The notes under the pieces were generated by a model, which saw nothing but the letters and a program-made list of their open reading frames with translations, searched no databases and was not told where the DNA came from. DNA of 14,255 nucleotides from the NCBI GenBank assembly GCA_009787685.1, contig WQSV01000019.1, forward strand, positions 1 to 14,255, in the 5' to 3' direction. This stretch comes from Bacillota bacterium (GTDB lineage: Bacteria > Bacillota > Clostridia > Christensenellales > Pumilibacteraceae). The stretch's first letter is position 1; the number at the start of each line of letters is the position of its first letter. This document shows, piece by piece, positions 7,103 through 13,713 of this stretch. A program made the translations under genes and the position numbers.

Positions 7103-7882
7103 GTGGAAGAGAAAGTCTCAAGCGAATTGGTTGAGAAAGAGGGAACACTTGAGGTGAAAAAAGCGGAAAGAGCAGCTGTTACCCTCAAGAAAAAGACCTA
7201 TAACAACCAAATTAAATATTCAAAAGAAGAAGAGTTGTTCAATGTCATATCGCATGGTGTTGGGGCGATTTTTGCGTCAGTTGCGGCGACTCTTATGCTA
7301 ATCAGAGTCATAGCAAGAGCGGCTCTTGGCTATTATGCTTTTCCTTCTCAAGCGGTTTTTAGTATTTATCTTTTCAGCATTGGACTTATTGCGATTTTTC
7401 TCATCAGTGCGCTATATCATGCTCAACGTTTTGGCTCCCCTCAACGAGCGGTTTTTCGTCGTCTTGACCACTGCATGATTGCAATAATTATTGCATCATC
7501 ATATGCTCCTTTTATGCTAATTGGAATGCTCCAAAGCGAATTTAGAAGCGACATTATTTGGGGAATAGTAATCGCGTCACTCGTTATTGGAATGGCAGTT
7601 ATTGTTGTTGTTTTTAATGCAATAAACCCTCAAAGATTCAAGCATGTGAATTTCGCGGCTTATATTATTATGGGCTGGATGGCGCTAATTAGAATTGACA
7701 GAGCGTTTGCGAATTTGAGTCTTGGAGGCTTTTTGTTTCTTGTCGCAGGTGGTGTTGCCTACACCGCGGGAATATTCTTCTTCAAGAAAAAGTCAATCAA
7801 GTTTAATCATGGCATATGGCACCTTTTTGTCATAGTCGGAGCTTGCTTGCATTTTGCGAGTATTTATTTTTTTGTCCTATAA
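7103..7882 (+). CDS. trhA: Hemolysin III / TrhA family (PAQR superfamily) membrane protein
   Basis: A 259-residue protein with about seven hydrophobic segments, in the bacterial branch of the PAQR superfamily. These proteins are integral membrane proteins with a buried metal site; the hemolysin name is historical, and in bacteria they have been linked to membrane energetics and lipid balance. Conserved residues are His51 in SHGVGA, Ser102 and His106 in SALYHAQR, Asp122-His123 in RRLDHC, and His236/His240 in NHGIWHLFV, as expected for the metal centre. Residues 1-38 are a charged, lysine-rich extension before the usual YSKEEELFN opening. The GTG start at 7103 is the only start-type codon before the conserved core that I can support. 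It lies eight bases after a perfect -10 box and has no Shine-Dalgarno site. The stop overlaps an AAGGAG (7881-7886) that serves no nearby gene. Confidence 0.9.
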   Translation: MEEKVSSELVEKEGTLEVKKAERAAVTLKKKTYNNQIKYSKEEELFNVISHGVGAIFASVAATLMLIRVIARAALGYYAFPSQAVFSIYLFSIGLIAIFLISALYHAQRFGSPQRAVFRRLDHCMIAIIIASSYAPFMLIGMLQSEFRSDIIWGIVIASLVIGMAVIVVVFNAINPQRFKHVNFAAYIIMGWMALIRIDRAFANLSLGGFLFLVAGGVAYTAGIFFFKKKSIKFNHGIWHLFVIVGACLHFASIYFFVL

Positions 7883-7886
7883 GGAG

Positions 7887-7951
7887 ATTGAATATTGAAT
7901 ATGTGAGGATAAAAAAAACAAATTTGTCAACACACATCTCATATTCCATAT
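7887..7951 (+). repeat. Intergenic inverted repeat, copy C (trhA-ileS)
   Basis: ATTGAATATTGAATATG (7887-7903) is the left arm. CATATTCCATAT (7940-7951) pairs with its inner part at 11 of 12 positions. The core carries AACACACAT, close to the AACACATAT of copies A and D. The right arm ends five bases before the ileS ATG. The left arm is followed by TGAGGA, as in the piece after truA. Confidence 0.75.
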
Positions 7952-7956
7952 AAACC

Positions 7957-10900
7957 ATGTATAAAAAAGTTAATCCAAATTTAGATTTTGTCATGCGTGA
8001 AAAAGAAGTCGAAGCTTTTTGGAAAGAGCATGACATTTTTAATCAGTCGCTTGAAATGAACAAGGGAAAAAAAGAATTTTCCTTCTATGACGGCCCTCCA
8101 ACAGCAAACGGAAAGCCGCATATTGGTCATGTTTTGACGCGTGTCATGAAAGACATCATTCCGCGCTATAAAACGATGAAAGGACATTATGTTCGTCGAA
8201 TTGCAGGATGGGACACTCATGGTCTTCCAGTTGAACTTGAAGTCGAAAAATCTTTGGGTCTTCAAAACAAGGTTGACATTGAGAAATATGGTGTTGACAA
8301 ATTCATCAATAAATGCAAAGAAAGCGTTTTTAAATATCAAAAAGAATGGGAAATAATGTCGTCTCGCGTTGGATATTGGGTCGACATGGAGAATCCATAT
8401 GTGACTTACCACGACAACTACATAGAAAGTGTTTGGTGGAGTTTGGCGAAAATTTTCAACGAAGGCTTAATTTATAAAGGTCACAAAGTCGTTCCGTTTT
8501 GTCCAAGATGCGGAACGGCGGTTTCATCTCATGAGGTCGCGCAAGGCTACAAAGATGTTGAAGACTTGACGGCGATTGCAAAGTTTAAACTTGTGAATGA
8601 ATCGAATACCTATTTTCTCGCTTGGACAACAACTCCGTGGACACTTCCTTCAAATGTCGCGCTTTGCGTCAATCCAAAACATGACTATGCAAAAGTTGAG
8701 TTTGAGGGCAATTTTTATGTTCTTGCAAAAGATTTGGTTGCAAAAAACTTTCATGAAAAAGAACACAAGATTGTTGAAACATTCAAAGGCAAAGAGCTTG
8801 AAAAAGTGAAATACGAACCGCTTTTCGATTTTGCAAAGAAATCAGGAGCGGTCAAAAACGATGAGGCCTATTTCGTGACTAGTGATGAATTTGTCACTTT
8901 AACAGATGGAACGGGAATTGTTCACATAGCCCCGAACTATGGCGAAGACGATGCGAGAATCGGAAAAAGATATGATTTGCCGTTCGTTCAAATGGTTTCG
9001 GAATTCGGACTTTTTGCAGATTGCGCTGGTGAGCTTTCTGGACAATTTTGCAAAAAAGCGGACAAGCAAATTGTCAAGGATTTGAAAGAAAGAGAGTTGT
9101 TGTTCTCATCAAACAGGTTCATGCATTCATACCCTCATTGCTGGAGATGCGACAGTCCCTTGTTATATTTTGCGCGTTCATCTTGGTTCATCAAAATGAG
9201 TGCGCTCAAAGATCAACTTGTCAAAAACAACAAAAAAATCAACTGGATGCCCGAAAATATCAAAGAGGGAAGAATGGGTAATTTCTTGGAAAATGTTATT
9301 GATTGGGGTATTTCGAGAGAGAGGTATTGGGGAACTCCATTGCCAATTTGGATTTGTGATGCTTGCGAAAAAATGACTGTTGTTGGCTCAAAAGCCGACT
9401 TGAGAAAACTCGGCGGACTCAAAAAAGACATCGAACTTCACAAACCACATGTTGACAATGTCACATGGAAATGCTCTTGCAAAAAAGGGACAATGAAAAG
9501 AACACCAGAAGTTATTGATTGTTGGTATGATTCTGGAGCAATGCCATTTGCGCAGTATCATTATCCATTTGAAAATGCGGACAAGTTTCATGACACATTC
9601 CCAGCTGATTTTATTTCAGAGGCAATTGACCAGACAAGAGGTTGGTTCTACACCCTTTCGGCAATTTCAACGCTTTTGTTTGGGCAACCACCTTTCAAAA
9701 ATTGTATAGTTTTGGGGCATGTCCTTGACAAGAATGGAAAGAAAATGTCGAAACATATTGGCAACGTTGTTGACCCATCTAGTGTTTTAGACACCGAGGG
9801 GGCAGACGCGTTGCGATGGTATTTCTACACAAACTCAGCACCATATCTTCCATCAAGGTTTTATGGCGATGCGGTTCGTGAGTCGAAAGCGAAATTCCTT
9901 GGAACGCTCTACAACACATATTATTTCTATATTCTCTACGCAGACATTGACAAGTTTGACCCAACAAAACACAAATTGAAAGATTTGCAAAAAGCAAATG
10001 CGCTCAATTTGATGGACCGTTGGATTCTTTCGGAACTCAACTTGTTGGTTGATTTTGTTGACAAAGGACTTAATAAATATCAGATTTTTGAATCAGCAAG
10101 GGAGCTAATCAAGTTTGTTGACAAGCTGTCAAATTGGTTTGTTCGACGCTCAAGGGAAAGATTCTGGGGAAGTGAGGACAGTCTCGACAAAGTGGCTGCA
10201 TTTAGAGTGCTTTATGAATGCTTGGAAGTTGTGACGCGTCTTGTGGCGCCATTTGTGCCGTTTTTGGCGGAAGATATTTATCAAAACCTTATTAGAGTGC
10301 CGAATAAAAAGGCTCCAATTTCGGTTCATCTTACTGATTTTCCAAAAGTGGACAAATCACTAATCGACAGAGTTCTTGCGGAAAAAATGGAAGAGGTTTT
10401 AAGATGCGTTGAAGCGGGAAGAAGTGCGAGAAATCTTTCAAACATGAAAATGCGTCAACCGCTTCAAAAGGTTATGCTTCATGGAGCGAGTGCGAAAGAA
10501 TATCAAGACATTATCAAAGACGAACTCAATGTCAAAGAGGTGGAATTCATAACAAACCTTGAAGGATTCGTTGCTTATGACGTCAAACCTCAATTGAAAA
10601 CTCTTGGTCCGAAATACGGCAAGCTGATCGGCGGAATCAGAGAGTATCTTTCTAAAAATGGTGAAAAAGTTGTTGGAGAAACTATCAATGGTGGCGAGAC
10701 GGCATTTGAAGTTAATGGTGAAAAAGTTCAACTAACGAGTGAAGACTTGCTTGTTGAAATCAAGAGTGCGAAAGGATTTTCTGTTGGACAAGCGGAAGGA
10801 GTGAGTGCTATTTTGGACACGACTTTGACATCAGAATTGATTGTCGAGTGTCACATGAGAGAATTAATCTCAAAAATTCAAAATTTGAGAAAAGAAGAAA

Positions 10901-11094
10901 ATTTTCATGTTTCGGATTTCATCAAAATCAGTATTGAATGCGACAGTGTTATAAAAGAAGTTTTTATTAAACACGGTGAAAGAATCAAAAAAGAAACATT
11001 AGCAAAAGAAGTTGTTCTTGAATGCAAAGAAGGTAAGGAACTTGAAATCAATGGCTTGAAAGTAGTGGTAAAAGTTGAAAGACTAGTTTCTTAA
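7957..11094 (+). CDS. ileS: Isoleucyl-tRNA synthetase, second bacterial type (IleRS2)
   Basis: A 1045-residue class I aminoacyl-tRNA synthetase that charges tRNA(Ile) with isoleucine. It has HIGH (55-58, in GPPTANGKPHIGHVL) and KMSKH (596-600). The CP1 editing domain shows TTTPW (224-228) and GTGIVHIAPNYGEDD (318-332), which remove misacylated valine. Two Cys4 zinc sites are visible: C182/C185 with C395/C398, and C467/C470 with C506/C508, the arrangement known from Thermus IleRS. There is no C-terminal Cys4 zinc finger of the IleRS1 type; the protein ends in a strand-rich domain closing with KVVVKVERLVS. The opening YKKVNPNLDFVMREKEVEAF is also IleRS2-like. IleRS2 enzymes are generally much less sensitive to mupirocin than IleRS1. 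No Shine-Dalgarno site or T-box leader is visible; the 74-base gap upstream holds repeat copy C. Confidence 0.97.
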   Translation: MYKKVNPNLDFVMREKEVEAFWKEHDIFNQSLEMNKGKKEFSFYDGPPTANGKPHIGHVLTRVMKDIIPRYKTMKGHYVRRIAGWDTHGLPVELEVEKSLGLQNKVDIEKYGVDKFINKCKESVFKYQKEWEIMSSRVGYWVDMENPYVTYHDNYIESVWWSLAKIFNEGLIYKGHKVVPFCPRCGTAVSSHEVAQGYKDVEDLTAIAKFKLVNESNTYFLAWTTTPWTLPSNVALCVNPKHDYAKVEFEGNFYVLAKDLVAKNFHEKEHKIVETFKGKELEKVKYEPLFDFAKKSGAVKNDEAYFVTSDEFVTLTDGTGIVHIAPNYGEDDARIGKRYDLPFVQMVSEFGLFADCAGELSGQFCKKADKQIVKDLKERELLFSSNRFMHSYPHCWRCDSPLLYFARSSWFIKMSALKDQLVKNNKKINWMPENIKEGRMGNFLENVIDWGISRERYWGTPLPIWICDACEKMTVVGSKADLRKLGGLKKDIELHKPHVDNVTWKCSCKKGTMKRTPEVIDCWYDSGAMPFAQYHYPFENADKFHDTFPADFISEAIDQTRGWFYTLSAISTLLFGQPPFKNCIVLGHVLDKNGKKMSKHIGNVVDPSSVLDTEGADALRWYFYTNSAPYLPSRFYGDAVRESKAKFLGTLYNTYYFYILYADIDKFDPTKHKLKDLQKANALNLMDRWILSELNLLVDFVDKGLNKYQIFESARELIKFVDKLSNWFVRRSRERFWGSEDSLDKVAAFRVLYECLEVVTRLVAPFVPFLAEDIYQNLIRVPNKKAPISVHLTDFPKVDKSLIDRVLAEKMEEVLRCVEAGRSARNLSNMKMRQPLQKVMLHGASAKEYQDIIKDELNVKEVEFITNLEGFVAYDVKPQLKTLGPKYGKLIGGIREYLSKNGEKVVGETINGGETAFEVNGEKVQLTSEDLLVEIKSAKGFSVGQAEGVSAILDTTLTSELIVECHMRELISKIQNLRKEENFHVSDFIKISIECDSVIKEVFIKHGERIKKETLAKEVVLECKEGKELEINGLKVVVKVERLVS

Positions 11095-11197
11095 AGGTGA
11101 TGAAGTTAGTTTGGTTGCTACCATCTAAAATTTGACGCGATGCCGAATGCGCTTTGTTAAAGTTTCATTAAAAAACTTCAAAAAACAAGATATTAGG
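11095..11197 (+). other. Gap after ileS
   Basis: About 100 bases with no gene. AAGTTT (11160-11165) and AAACTT (11173-11178) could form a short weak hairpin with no convincing T-tract. It is followed directly by the promoter of the zinc-ribbon gene. Confidence 0.35.
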
Positions 11198-11226
11198 TTG
11201 ACGAGAAATTAAAAAATTTCTATAAT
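11198..11226 (+). promoter_or_regulatory. Strong promoter of the zinc-ribbon operon with an inverted repeat in its spacer
   Basis: TTGACG (11198-11203) and TATAAT (11221-11226) at 17-base spacing match the sigma-70/sigma-A consensus at 5/6 and 6/6. The spacer is almost entirely a perfect inverted repeat, AGAAATT-AAAA-AATTTCT (11204-11221), which fits a repressor operator. Transcription should start near 11233, leaving a leader of about 44 bases. Confidence 0.7.
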
Positions 11227-11276
11227 ATCCATGGCGTTGTGACAAAAAGTCATGAAGGCAAAGGAGACATAAAAAT

Positions 11277-11705
11277 ATGTATTGCAGAAATTGCGGAAAA
11301 GAAATGATGGGTGGTTTTCAGTTTTGTGGAAATTGCGGAACACAAAAAATTGAAATTCCACAAGCTGAACAACCTCAAGTTGAGGTGAGTCAGTCATATG
11401 CTGAACAGCCACAAGTTGAGATGAAACAACCACAGGAGGAGAAAACTCAACAAGAAATTCAAAGAGTTCCAACTGGCAACATTGCAACAGATTCAGTTGC
11501 CTACAATTTGAGTGTCAACAAAATCGAATTTGTTTTGACGGCGAAAAGCCAAGTTGAAAGAGGGGTGGAAGCTGTGGTTGTTCCAAACAGTCGCTTTAAA
11601 GCACCGAGTCTTGATGTTTTTAAATATGCCGAAGACAACGGTGTTCAAATAGTCAAGCGTCCATATAAAAACACGCAAGCGTGGTATGTTGTGAAAGGAC
11701 AATAA
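11277..11705 (+). CDS. Zinc-ribbon domain protein of unknown function
   Basis: A 142-residue protein in three parts. Residues 1-24 form a zinc ribbon with Cys3/Cys6 and Cys17/Cys20 (CRNCGK and CGNCGT). Residues 28-65 are a Gln/Pro/Glu-rich linker with two near copies of AEQPQVE (29-36 and 42-48). Residues 66-142 form a compact domain rich in strands (NKIEFVLTAKSQVERGVEAVVVP, then VQIVKRPYKNTQAWYVV) that I do not recognise. No membrane segment is visible, so it is probably cytoplasmic. The ATG at 11277 has AAAGGAG (11260-11266) ten bases upstream and a strong promoter further up. It is followed after 23 bases by the BamE-like gene, and the pair is probably co-transcribed. The zinc ribbon may bind protein or nucleic acid; nothing in the sequence decides this. 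Confidence 0.75.
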   Translation: MYCRNCGKEMMGGFQFCGNCGTQKIEIPQAEQPQVEVSQSYAEQPQVEMKQPQEEKTQQEIQRVPTGNIATDSVAYNLSVNKIEFVLTAKSQVERGVEAVVVPNSRFKAPSLDVFKYAEDNGVQIVKRPYKNTQAWYVVKGQ

Positions 11706-11714
11706 CATGCTATT

Positions 11715-11719
11715 GGAGG
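11715..11719 (+). promoter_or_regulatory. Shine-Dalgarno site fixing a GTG start
   Basis: GGAGG, nine bases before the GTG at 11729, makes that codon the start of the BamE-like gene. The ATG at 11681 in the same frame has no ribosome site, lies inside the zinc-ribbon gene, and would add 16 residues with no family resemblance. Confidence 0.75.
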
Positions 11720-11728
11720 AAAAACCAA

Positions 11729-11986
11729 GTGGGATTTTTTATTAAATCTTTTAAACAACCAAAGTTGAAAGATGTTGATCAAGTGAAAGTTGGAATGACA
11801 GAGGAAGAAGTGATGCAAATAATGCCAGAACAAATGCCCGGCATTGAAGCGGAACGAAGATATCAAGATGGTGACAAAACGGTTTTAATGTGGCAACTTG
11901 CTGACGGCCCTACTAGTCATAGCAGGAACAGAACAGTTGAAATTGCTTTTCGCGAAAATAAAGTGGTTTATTCAAAAATTAGTTAG
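11729..11986 (+). CDS. Small BamE/SmpA-like protein
   Basis: An 85-residue protein beginning at GTG with a strong GGAGG site. The segment VDQVKVGMTEEEVMQIMPE (16-34) has the form of the SmpA/OmlA/BamE opening (K-x-G-M-T-x-x-E-V), and it is followed by a strand-rich part with YQDGDKTVLMWQL and TVEIAFRENKVVYSK, again like that two-helix, three-strand fold. In Gram-positive bacteria such domains occur in uncharacterised proteins unrelated to outer-membrane assembly. There is no lipobox or signal peptide, so it should be cytoplasmic. It follows the zinc-ribbon gene and precedes the methyltransferase by 15 bases. The fold assignment is tentative and the function unknown. Confidence 0.6.
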   Translation: MGFFIKSFKQPKLKDVDQVKVGMTEEEVMQIMPEQMPGIEAERRYQDGDKTVLMWQLADGPTSHSRNRTVEIAFRENKVVYSKIS

Positions 11987-12001
11987 GGTAATAACAATAA
12001 A

Positions 12002-12874
12002 ATGATTCAATCAAATTGGAAAGATTATGAAATTATTGCAACGGGCGACGGCGAAAAACTTGAACGCTGGGGCGATTTTGTTTTGCTTCGTCCCGACCCG
12101 CAAGCTATTTGGAAATCGCAATTTGATTTAAAATCCTTTAAAGGGCTGTCCGCTCACTACATTCGGAAAAGTGACGGAGGGGGCTATTGGAATTTTCTCA
12201 AACAATTGCCATCGTCTTGGAACATAAACTATCGAGAGTTGACATTCGCGGTCTCTCCAACAAATTTCAAACACACGGGACTTTTCCCAGAGCAAGCAGT
12301 TAATTGGGACTCTCTTCGAGACATTTGCCAGAAAAGTGCTGGAATAAACAATCTACCGTTGAAGGTTCTAAATCTCTTTGCCTACACAGGTGGCGCATCA
12401 GTTGCGCTTGCAAAAGAGGGGGTGAGTGTTACTCATCTTGACGCGGCGAAAGGAATGATTGAAAGAGCGAAGAACAATGCAGAACTGTCAAAAATTTCGT
12501 CCGATAAAATTCGTTATATTGCAGATGACGCTACAAAATTTGTTGGACGTGAAATCAAACGAGGAAATAAATATGATGGAATACTCATGGATCCGCCGTC
12601 ATATGGACGAGGGCCCGGCGGGGAACTTTGGAAACTTGAAGATAATTTGTTTGACCTAGTAAAGCTTTGCAAAAACATTTTGTCGGACAATCCGCGCTTT
12701 TTCTTGATTAATTCCTACACCACGGGGCTCCAACCGTCAGTCCTCAAAAACATTCTAAACATAGTCCTTGGTGACCTTAAAGGTCAAACTTCGGGCTATG
12801 AGCTAATACTTCCAACAAACGAAAAAGGAATAGTTCTCCCCGCTGGGTGCAGTGGACTATGGAGGAATAATTGA
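12002..12874 (+). CDS. SAM-dependent methyltransferase, COG1092/RlmI-like
   Basis: A 290-residue class I methyltransferase. The SAM-binding motif I is LNLFAYTGGA (123-132), the acidic ribose-binding residue is Asp147 (THLDAAKGM), and the catalytic motif IV is MDPPSYGRGPGGE (196-208). The N-terminal 100 residues, with EKLERWGDFVLLRPDPQAIW and FKHTGLFPEQAVNW, are typical of COG1092-like proteins and form a substrate-recognition region. Relatives such as RlmI methylate cytosine C5 in 23S rRNA, but DPPSYGRG with no visible catalytic Cys pair of the RsmB type does not fix the target here. It lies 15 bases after the BamE-like gene and is probably the third gene of that operon. No clear Shine-Dalgarno site precedes the ATG. 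The stop lies in the left arm of repeat copy D. Confidence 0.85.
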   Translation: MIQSNWKDYEIIATGDGEKLERWGDFVLLRPDPQAIWKSQFDLKSFKGLSAHYIRKSDGGGYWNFLKQLPSSWNINYRELTFAVSPTNFKHTGLFPEQAVNWDSLRDICQKSAGINNLPLKVLNLFAYTGGASVALAKEGVSVTHLDAAKGMIERAKNNAELSKISSDKIRYIADDATKFVGREIKRGNKYDGILMDPPSYGRGPGGELWKLEDNLFDLVKLCKNILSDNPRFFLINSYTTGLQPSVLKNILNIVLGDLKGQTSGYELILPTNEKGIVLPAGCSGLWRNN

Positions 12875-12961
12875 ATATTCAATATGGAAAATTGAATAGA
12901 TAATGTTGAAATATATTAATTTAACAACACATATTCAATAATAAATATCCCATATTCAATC
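12870..12961 (+). repeat. Intergenic inverted repeat, copy D (methyltransferase-rluA)
   Basis: ATTGAATAT (12870-12878) pairs with ATATTCAAT (12952-12960). A second, nested pair is ATTGAATA (12891-12898) with TATTCAAT (12932-12939). The core at 12915-12940 is identical over 26 bases to 4261-4286 in copy A. The left arm contains the stop of the methyltransferase gene, and the right arm ends eight bases before the rluA-like ATG. Confidence 0.8.
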
Positions 12962-12968
12962 TGAAAAA

Positions 12969-13661
12969 ATGAGAATACTTCACGAAGACAACCATATTAT
13001 CGTTGTGGAAAAACCACAAAATGTGCCGAGCCAAGAAGATAGTTCAAAAGATTTAGATCTTTTGAGTATGGTCAAAGCTTATTTAAAAGAAAAATACAAC
13101 AAGCCGGGAAATGTCTACACGGGGCTTGTTCATCGTCTTGACCGCCCAACTGGTGGAGTCATGGTTTTTGCAAAAACTTCGAAAGCGGCGGCGAGATTGA
13201 GTGAACAACTAAAAATTGGAGAGGTGCAAAAACGCTACTTCGCGATTGTTTCGGGTTATTTGCATGACAGAGTTGCTCATTTGAGCGACTGGCTTGTCAA
13301 AGACGAAAAAAATAATGTTGTCAAACGCGTTGTTGCTAAAGAAGAGGGAGCGAAAAAAGCAGAAATGACCTATAATGTTTTGGCGTCAGACGAGGGGTTA
13401 ATCTTGGTCGACATCAATCTTTTGACTGGGCGCTCTCATCAAGCACGAGTTCAAATGGCATCTGCTGGCGCTCCGATTTTTGGAGATTCAAAGTATGGTT
13501 CTCCTCATTCGGGAAACCTTGCACTCTGGGCATATCAACTCTCGTTCACCCATCCAATCACTGGAGCGACAATGCTTTTCAAATGTTATCCGCCCGACAC
13601 TCTTTTCCCGTGGTCAAACTTTGAGTTTGAAAAATTCATGCAAATCGCAAAACCGAGATAG
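12969..13661 (+). CDS. RluA-family RNA pseudouridine synthase
   Basis: A 230-residue pseudouridine synthase. The catalytic Asp58 is in HRLDRPTGG (55-63). Other signatures are the opening ILHEDNHIIVVEKPQNVPSQ, the KRYFAIVSGYL strand and LLTGRSHQARVQMASAGAPIFGD, the RluA family form of the RNA-binding loop. There is no S4 domain at the N-terminus, so it is the short, single-domain form. The target (23S rRNA or tRNA) cannot be told from sequence alone. The ATG at 12969 fits the family start, but no Shine-Dalgarno site precedes it; the right arm of repeat copy D occupies that region. A strong hairpin follows the stop after eight bases. Confidence 0.93.
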   Translation: MRILHEDNHIIVVEKPQNVPSQEDSSKDLDLLSMVKAYLKEKYNKPGNVYTGLVHRLDRPTGGVMVFAKTSKAAARLSEQLKIGEVQKRYFAIVSGYLHDRVAHLSDWLVKDEKNNVVKRVVAKEEGAKKAEMTYNVLASDEGLILVDINLLTGRSHQARVQMASAGAPIFGDSKYGSPHSGNLALWAYQLSFTHPITGATMLFKCYPPDTLFPWSNFEFEKFMQIAKPR

Positions 13662-13669
13662 GTTTTAAT

Positions 13670-13696
13670 AAGAGAGTGGTCACTGACCACTCTCTT
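13670..13696 (+). terminator. Hairpin terminator between converging genes
   Basis: AAGAGAGTGGTC (13670-13681) and GACCACTCTCTT (13685-13696) form a perfect 12-base stem with loop ACT. It lies between the rluA-like stop (13661) and the minus-strand stop (13714), so it probably serves both genes. The T-tract is short on either strand. Confidence 0.75.
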
Positions 13697-13713
13697 TGTG
13701 CTTAATATTGGAT

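Noticed and set aside
7881..7886. AAGGAG as the ribosome site of ileS
   Set aside because: It lies 70 bases before the ileS ATG, far too distant, and the only nearby ATG is followed directly by TGA.
7924..7954. Promoter TTGTCA...TATAAA for ileS
   Set aside because: The spacing is 19 bases and the -10-like box ends two bases before the ATG, so transcription would begin inside the gene.
11681..11728. Upstream ATG start for the BamE-like protein
   Set aside because: It overlaps the zinc-ribbon gene, has no ribosome site and adds a Cys-rich stretch unlike the family. The GTG at 11729 has GGAGG at good spacing.
4236..12961. CRISPR array, because of repeated CATATTCAAT units
   Set aside because: The copies are dispersed between different genes, are AT-rich palindromes, and have no regular spacers or nearby cas genes.
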